A stretch of 7,076 nt of DNA, taken from CAZEDK01 sp964511025. GTDB taxonomy: Bacteria; Patescibacteriota; Gracilibacteria; UBA1369; GWF2-33-10. Shown piece after piece: positions 1 through 3,458 of the stretch (its first letter is position 1; each line of letters opens with the position of its first letter). The position numbers and the translations under genes were made by a program. The stretch lies in contig CAZEDK010000054.1 in the NCBI GenBank assembly GCA_964511025.1, positions 1 through 7,076 of the forward strand, given 5' to 3'. Under the pieces are notes generated by a model. That model was not told the origin of the DNA. It did no database searches and saw only the letters and a program-made list of their open reading frames with translations.

Positions 1-82
1 CCTCATCAATATTCAACAAAACTCACTTTGAACGCCCCATTTTGACTACGCTACCCCAAATTTAATCTTTAAATTTAAAAAT

Positions 83-1843
83 ATGCCACCACGGCCATGC
101 TCCGCACCTCATCGGTTACGTGTTATTCCTGCTGTTATTCCCGTTATTTTGGGAGGTCTTATTGGCTGGCAGGCATTGGACGAAATGACTATGGACGTAA
201 GAATTCAGTGCGCAAGCATGGTTGGGACTCACAATCGCAGTGATTTTCAGAATCGATTATCACGGTGTAGCGAGAGCGGGTGTGGTGATGAATTAATCGG
301 CTTGTTTCCCAACGGTGATTCCCTTGGTTGCGGAGATGTTATAGAAGGTGATTGGCTTAAGCTCAAGGCAGATGGTATGTCTCCAGAAGATGCTGCTACT
401 TTTTTTAGCGCGGTAGACGAGATGGATTGGAAAGAAGGTTCCTCAGGATATACAGAAGATCATGTAGCATGGTTGATTGATCATGCTAGTAACGATATTG
501 ATCGCAAAATAACAAATGCATTACTTGACACTCGCCTTCACACAATCCAAATAGGTCCACTATACCCAATAGCAAACGTATCACGTATTCCAGTGGAAGA
601 AGTATACAGAGATCCAGAGCTAAAAGTCCTATTAGAAAAAGTAAGACAGGCAATGCCCGATGACAACAATAATGATTTTAAAGACGCAATATGGAGTCTA
701 TATATTTTCATGGAAGAGCCGACTTTTCATGTCGATGTTGAGGAGATTAAAAATTTGCTACAAATTGCTGTTGATAAGAGAATACCAGTCGCTCCACTTC
801 TTGCGTTCACGTCTGAGTTTCCCTTTAGTTACTTGTCGTTGCCTCAATTTACAGCATATCTTGAAAGGCGGGGCTATGCTTTCGTTCAAGCATCTTTTGC
901 AGATGGTCTGAAGTCAAATCGAGATCATCAAAAGTTCTTAGAACGTGATGAAAAGTTCGTAGATCCAGACTTCCTCAAGCCAAGACTCCTAGATATATGG
1001 TATATGGAGAAAGCTGCAGAATTTGCAGATATAGGAGTGCCACTCTGGAATTTTACATCTCTGACTCAACAGTTATGGTGGAATCGACAGAGTAAGGATA
1101 ATTCTGTCGCAGAACTAGCGCTGAATATTGTCAAAAAGCTCATCGTGGACGGTCATATTGTTCTCTACGCAGATTCCAAAGATTCTTCTTCTGACATCAA
1201 TAACTATCGCAACAGAGAAAATCGTATATTTGATCTAATATATGGGTTGGTCAAAGAAGGCAAATCTTACAATGAAATGATCGATTTGTTTAAAGATCCT
1301 TGGACGAAAAATATAATGATTAGTCTTAGTCATGATTTTAATATTGATATTTGGAGAGCTATGCCTGCTTTTTTGGCAATAAAAAAGAAAACAGGCTACC
1401 AATTATCTTATGATCTTTTAAAACCGCTGTGTCGTGTTTATGAAGATGCTAACTCAGAACAAAAGACTCAGCTCTTAAATAGACTCTTAGATAGAGACTT
1501 TCTAGATTTTCTATCCAGTTTAGGCGTGGTTTATAATTTAGACGGGGTTTATGATGATATGTATTCTCATATAATAAGCAACCTTGTCGCTTTAAGTAGC
1601 GATGAGATGCGGCAGCTAAGATATATAGCTCTTAACAATTTAGAAGAGTATAAGCACTCTCATTCTCTTAACTTTAGTTTAGCAGGGTATAATGACTATA
1701 GTTTAGCAGGGTATGATAGCTTTGATTTAGAAGAGTATAAAAACTTTAATTTAAAATATGCTGACCATAAACGCGAGGGAGGGGATTTATTTGCCATGAT
1801 TGATAGTATAAAGGAAAAGAATGCGAAAAAGAATGCGAAATAG
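83..1843 (+). CDS. Hypothetical membrane-anchored or exported protein with C-terminal 8-residue tandem repeats
   Basis: I do not recognise a family in this 586-residue protein. A short basic N-terminus (R4, R11, R13) is followed by a hydrophobic stretch at about residues 14-32, suggesting a signal anchor or uncleaved signal peptide, so the bulk probably lies outside the membrane. Five cysteines occur in the first 83 residues (6, 43, 62, 67, 83); 62, 67 and 83 sit in a Gly/Cys-rich patch that could form disulfides. Residues 100-520 look mainly alpha-helical, without a catalytic motif I can name. Residues 519-563 contain tandem copies of an 8-residue unit, and the tail is lysine-rich and ends in a duplicated KNAK. 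The start is the first ATG after an in-frame TGA at 29-31; no Shine-Dalgarno motif precedes it. G+C falls from about 45-48% near the 5' end to about 32% around 1321-1380. The gene converges on the metallopeptidase gene, 21 bases away. The coding call is firm; the function is unknown. Confidence 0.82.
   Translation: MPPRPCSAPHRLRVIPAVIPVILGGLIGWQALDEMTMDVRIQCASMVGTHNRSDFQNRLSRCSESGCGDELIGLFPNGDSLGCGDVIEGDWLKLKADGMSPEDAATFFSAVDEMDWKEGSSGYTEDHVAWLIDHASNDIDRKITNALLDTRLHTIQIGPLYPIANVSRIPVEEVYRDPELKVLLEKVRQAMPDDNNNDFKDAIWSLYIFMEEPTFHVDVEEIKNLLQIAVDKRIPVAPLLAFTSEFPFSYLSLPQFTAYLERRGYAFVQASFADGLKSNRDHQKFLERDEKFVDPDFLKPRLLDIWYMEKAAEFADIGVPLWNFTSLTQQLWWNRQSKDNSVAELALNIVKKLIVDGHIVLYADSKDSSSDINNYRNRENRIFDLIYGLVKEGKSYNEMIDLFKDPWTKNIMISLSHDFNIDIWRAMPAFLAIKKKTGYQLSYDLLKPLCRVYEDANSEQKTQLLNRLLDRDFLDFLSSLGVVYNLDGVYDDMYSHIISNLVALSSDEMRQLRYIALNNLEEYKHSHSLNFSLAGYNDYSLAGYDSFDLEEYKNFNLKYADHKREGGDLFAMIDSIKEKNAKKNAK
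1637..1771 (+). repeat. 24-bp in-frame tandem repeats coding for 8-residue units
   Basis: Contiguous 24-base units lie at 1676-1699, 1700-1723, 1724-1747 and a diverged one at 1748-1771. They encode SLAGYNDY, SLAGYDSF, DLEEYKNF and NLKYADHK. A further unit at 1637-1660 (NLEEYKHS) is separated from them by 15 bases encoding HSLNF. The first two contiguous copies share a run of 15 identical bases. The units fit an x-L-x-x-Y-x-x-[aromatic or other] pattern, consistent with recent slippage or unequal recombination in a surface-protein tail. Confidence 0.8.
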
Positions 1844-1864
1844 ATTGGCTTTAAAAAAACTGGA

Positions 1865-2704
1865 TTATCCTCCAATAATACTATCCAAATCGTATGGCAA
1901 CATTGTCGTATCGTAGAAATAATCATCATAATCTGATACTAGCGATAAATTATCGTATTCCAATTCATCAAATACTTCATCTTTAAAATAATTATATTGA
2001 TCTAAATTTCTGTATTTCAAAAGTTCCGGATGCAAAGTATAGCTAAGAAAAGTTTCTGCGAATTGTTCAAAACAGTCGGTTTTGCTATATCCTGAAATGA
2101 AGTTATCTTGGTTTTTATTGCAAAGATCGGCTAAATGTCCGATTTCATGTATGGAGACCGCAACAAATTGCTCATCAGTAATATTGACTATTCTTAACCT
2201 AATCTGTGAACTGCTTGCCACTCCTCTTGTGATATTTTTTTCAAAACTAAATGTAATTTTGTTCAAAGATTTCCATAGATTGCTTGGAATTTTTGTAATT
2301 GTTTTTTTGAAAAGTCTCTGATAGTAAACGATTGTTTCAATATCGCTGTCTTCAAGAGTCTCTTTGCCGTTTATTTGAAATTTTATTATACATTCAAAAT
2401 TTTCAGAGCAGGGAAGGGATAAAGTTTTGAGGTTGAGTGTCGCGTCTTCATTTTCTGTTGTTGTAATTAATGTACTTGCCGCGCTGGCGTGGAGATTATT
2501 TGTATCTGTCGAAATAATATCAATTATTGATATTATTATTTTTTCAGAAAAATGATGATTTTTATCTATATAAAGAACTTGCGCAAAAAGAGGCAGCATA
2601 ATAAATCCTATGATAGTTGTTCTAAGCATTAATCTGAGCATTTTTTTGAAATTTAAAAGGGGAAAACCGTAACAGATTTTACTAAGTTTGTCAAATTTAT
2701 TCAC
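1865..2704 (-). CDS. Probable exported zinc metallopeptidase (gluzincin, lethal-factor/PPEP-like)
   Basis: This 279-residue protein carries a zincin site, HEIGH at residues 186-190 (bases 2135-2149), followed by FEQFAETFLSY at 212-222. In gluzincins of the anthrax lethal factor/PPEP type, the two histidines and a downstream Glu in an E-x-F-A-E-x-F-x-x-Y context bind zinc and the HExxH Glu is the catalytic base; E217 or E213 would be the third ligand here. A hydrophobic segment at about residues 28-45 after a basic stretch suggests a signal peptide or anchor, so it probably acts outside the membrane. The C-terminal 30 residues are rich in Asp and Tyr. The start used is GTG (2702-2704), with a GGTGA motif 9 bases upstream that belongs to the repeat at 2706-2721. 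An ATG at 2639-2641 (residue 22) would give a more ordinary signal peptide and is a real alternative. Substrate unknown; the family placement is inference from motif spacing. Confidence 0.8.
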   Translation of the reverse strand: MNKFDKLSKICYGFPLLNFKKMLRLMLRTTIIGFIMLPLFAQVLYIDKNHHFSEKIIISIIDIISTDTNNLHASAASTLITTTENEDATLNLKTLSLPCSENFECIIKFQINGKETLEDSDIETIVYYQRLFKKTITKIPSNLWKSLNKITFSFEKNITRGVASSSQIRLRIVNITDEQFVAVSIHEIGHLADLCNKNQDNFISGYSKTDCFEQFAETFLSYTLHPELLKYRNLDQYNYFKDEVFDELEYDNLSLVSDYDDYFYDTTMLPYDLDSIIGG

Positions 2705-2737
2705 CGTAACTGCTCACCGCTATTTGTTAAAATATTC

Positions 2738-2765
2738 ACTTTGCACAAGATACATTGTGCAAAGT
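2738..2765. repeat. Perfect 11-bp inverted repeat with 6-base loop; possible operator or hairpin
   Basis: ACTTTGCACAA (2738-2748) and its exact reverse complement TTGTGCAAAGT (2755-2765) flank the loop GATACA. The arms can extend by two or three A-T pairs beyond one mismatch. No T-run follows on either strand, so it is not a canonical intrinsic terminator. It lies about 34-61 bases upstream of the GTG start of the metallopeptidase, a position compatible with an operator or an RNA hairpin in its leader. It could equally be just an internal part of the repeat element. Confidence 0.5.
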
Positions 2766-2830
2766 AAAAGAAACTTTTTAAAATTATCAAAAACAACTTA
2801 GCTGAAATACAAACAAGTTTACCTTACTAG

Positions 2831-2851
2831 ATTCCCGATCAGGTCGGGAAT
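2831..2851. repeat. Short palindromic dispersed-repeat motif ATTCCCGA-N5-TCGGGAAT
   Basis: ATTCCCGA (2831-2838) and TCGGGAAT (2844-2851) are exact reverse complements around the loop TCAGG. The GGGAATGA end recurs at 2857-2864, giving a partial tandem copy. The motif is locally GC-rich within AT-rich DNA. It resembles the short palindromes around TTCCCGA...TCGGGAA that are scattered through many bacterial genomes; that resemblance is from memory and is not tested here. Confidence 0.6.
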
Positions 2852-2897
2852 GACACGGGAATGAGAAATAACAGTGAGCAGTTACCTGCAATCTGGA

Positions 2898-2925
2898 TTG
2901 ACAAATTATTATATTTACGTATAAT
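2898..2925 (+). promoter_or_regulatory. Near-ideal sigma-70 promoter for the small gene at 2955
   Basis: TTGACA (2898-2903) and TATAAT (2920-2925) are both perfect consensus hexamers, separated by 16 bases (one shorter than the optimum). Transcription would start near 2931-2933, leaving a leader of only about 22-24 bases before ATG 2955. It lies 12 bases beyond the inverted-repeat segment. It may also serve uvrC by read-through, since no terminator is visible between the two genes. Confidence 0.75.
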
Positions 2926-2954
2926 AACTTCCTTGAATTCATTCATTGAATCTT

Positions 2955-3404
2955 ATGGAAGTTAAACTTTATGAACAAGCTTGCTCAAAAGGTATTCTAA
3001 ATAAATTACTATGTTTAGTAGAAAATTTGGAAGAAAATCAAAATCCAAATATTGATTTATTTATTCAAAATAATGCGGAATTAATTGTGGCTGTACTTGT
3101 TGAAGAAATTCACTACTTAAATCCGCTTTCGAAAACTTTATTAAAAATATTATCATATTTACGATCAAATAAAGTGTTTCAAGCTGCATTAGCTAAAATT
3201 GCCAGCGAAGAAGAAAGAAATAGGATAGCTAGTTTTTATGTTAAAAATCTAGATCAATCTAGTGCTTTAGCTAATGAAGTTTCTCAGATTTTATCTGTGC
3301 TTTTGAATAAACCAGTAATAGACACTAGACATGGATTAGCTGGACTGCTTACTTTTAGTTGTTCGGTGAAAGTCATCTATCCTGCAAAAAAAACTGCCTT
3401 ATAG
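2955..3404 (+). CDS. Small hypothetical helical protein
   Basis: I do not recognise this 149-residue protein. It has no signal peptide and no clear membrane segment, and its sequence is rich in Leu, Ile, Glu, Asn and Lys with heptad-like hydrophobic spacing, suggesting a compact alpha-helical, probably cytoplasmic protein. Helical stretches appear around residues 3-25, 35-52, 58-82, 84-98 and 102-118, loosely like HEAT/ARM-type helices, but that is only an impression. The C-terminal 30 residues change character and end in a basic KKTAL tail. I chose ATG 2955 because it follows the consensus promoter at a sensible distance; an in-frame TTG at 2946 would add three residues. There is no Shine-Dalgarno motif. 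The gene precedes uvrC by 54 bases in the same direction, so co-transcription is possible. The strong promoter supports a real gene; the function is unknown. Confidence 0.75.
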   Translation: MEVKLYEQACSKGILNKLLCLVENLEENQNPNIDLFIQNNAELIVAVLVEEIHYLNPLSKTLLKILSYLRSNKVFQAALAKIASEEERNRIASFYVKNLDQSSALANEVSQILSVLLNKPVIDTRHGLAGLLTFSCSVKVIYPAKKTAL

Positions 3405-3412
3405 TTAAAATA

Positions 3413-3442
3413 TTCACAAATAATATATTTTTCATGTATATT
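3413..3442 (+). promoter_or_regulatory. Candidate uvrC promoter
   Basis: TTCACA (3413-3418) and TATATT (3437-3442) are separated by 18 bases. Each is a partial match to sigma-70 hexamers in very AT-rich DNA, so chance is a serious alternative. Transcription would start near 3449, leaving about 10 bases before the uvrC ATG, which would make the message nearly leaderless. Confidence 0.3.
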
Positions 3443-3458
3443 TTAATAAAAAATATAT
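3423..3458. repeat. 10-bp AT-only inverted repeat abutting the uvrC start codon
   Basis: ATATATTTTT (3423-3432) and AAAAATATAT (3449-3458) are exact reverse complements with a 16-base loop, and the right arm ends at the base before ATG 3459. All pairs are A-T, so the hairpin would be weak and chance occurrence is plausible. It covers the candidate -10 region. Confidence 0.35.

Larger units (their letters stand above)
2706..2885. repeat. 180-bp segment bounded by perfect 12-bp inverted repeats (MITE-like or composite repeat)
   Basis: The segment starts with GTAACTGCTCAC (2706-2717) and ends with its exact reverse complement GTGAGCAGTTAC (2874-2885). Inside are two further palindromes (2738-2765 and 2831-2851) and no credible gene. 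The left end, extended to 16 bp (GTAACTGCTCACCGCT, 2706-2721), recurs exactly at 7019-7034. I see no convincing target-site duplication: the left flank reads TCACC and the right flank CTGCA. It could be a non-autonomous transposable element or several dispersed repeats side by side. It fills most of the gap between the divergent metallopeptidase and 2955-3404 genes, and its left end touches the metallopeptidase start codon. Confidence 0.55.

Noticed and set aside
42..68. TTGACT-N15-TAATCT as promoter of the first gene
   Set aside because: The 15-base spacing is too short and the -10 is poor; an AT hairpin at 58-76 is equally likely to be chance.
770..840. Transglycosylase-like motif in the first gene (RIPVAPLLAF)
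   Set aside because: It only loosely recalls the GIPPxLLAQ segment; the following catalytic ESGF context is missing.
660..911. 83-codon reading frame on the + strand
   Set aside because: It lies wholly inside the first gene in another frame and has no family-like features.
1696..1929. 77-codon reading frame on the - strand across the end of the first gene
   Set aside because: It overlaps the coding repeats and the 3' end of the metallopeptidase gene; its hydrophobic look comes from complementing Lys/Glu-rich coding sequence.
2082..2321. 79-codon reading frame opposite the metallopeptidase
   Set aside because: It is antisense to the HEIGH region and has no independent support.
2831..2885. 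CRISPR array or intrinsic terminator from the GC-rich palindromes
   Set aside because: There are no regularly spaced repeats with unique spacers and no T-run after the stem.
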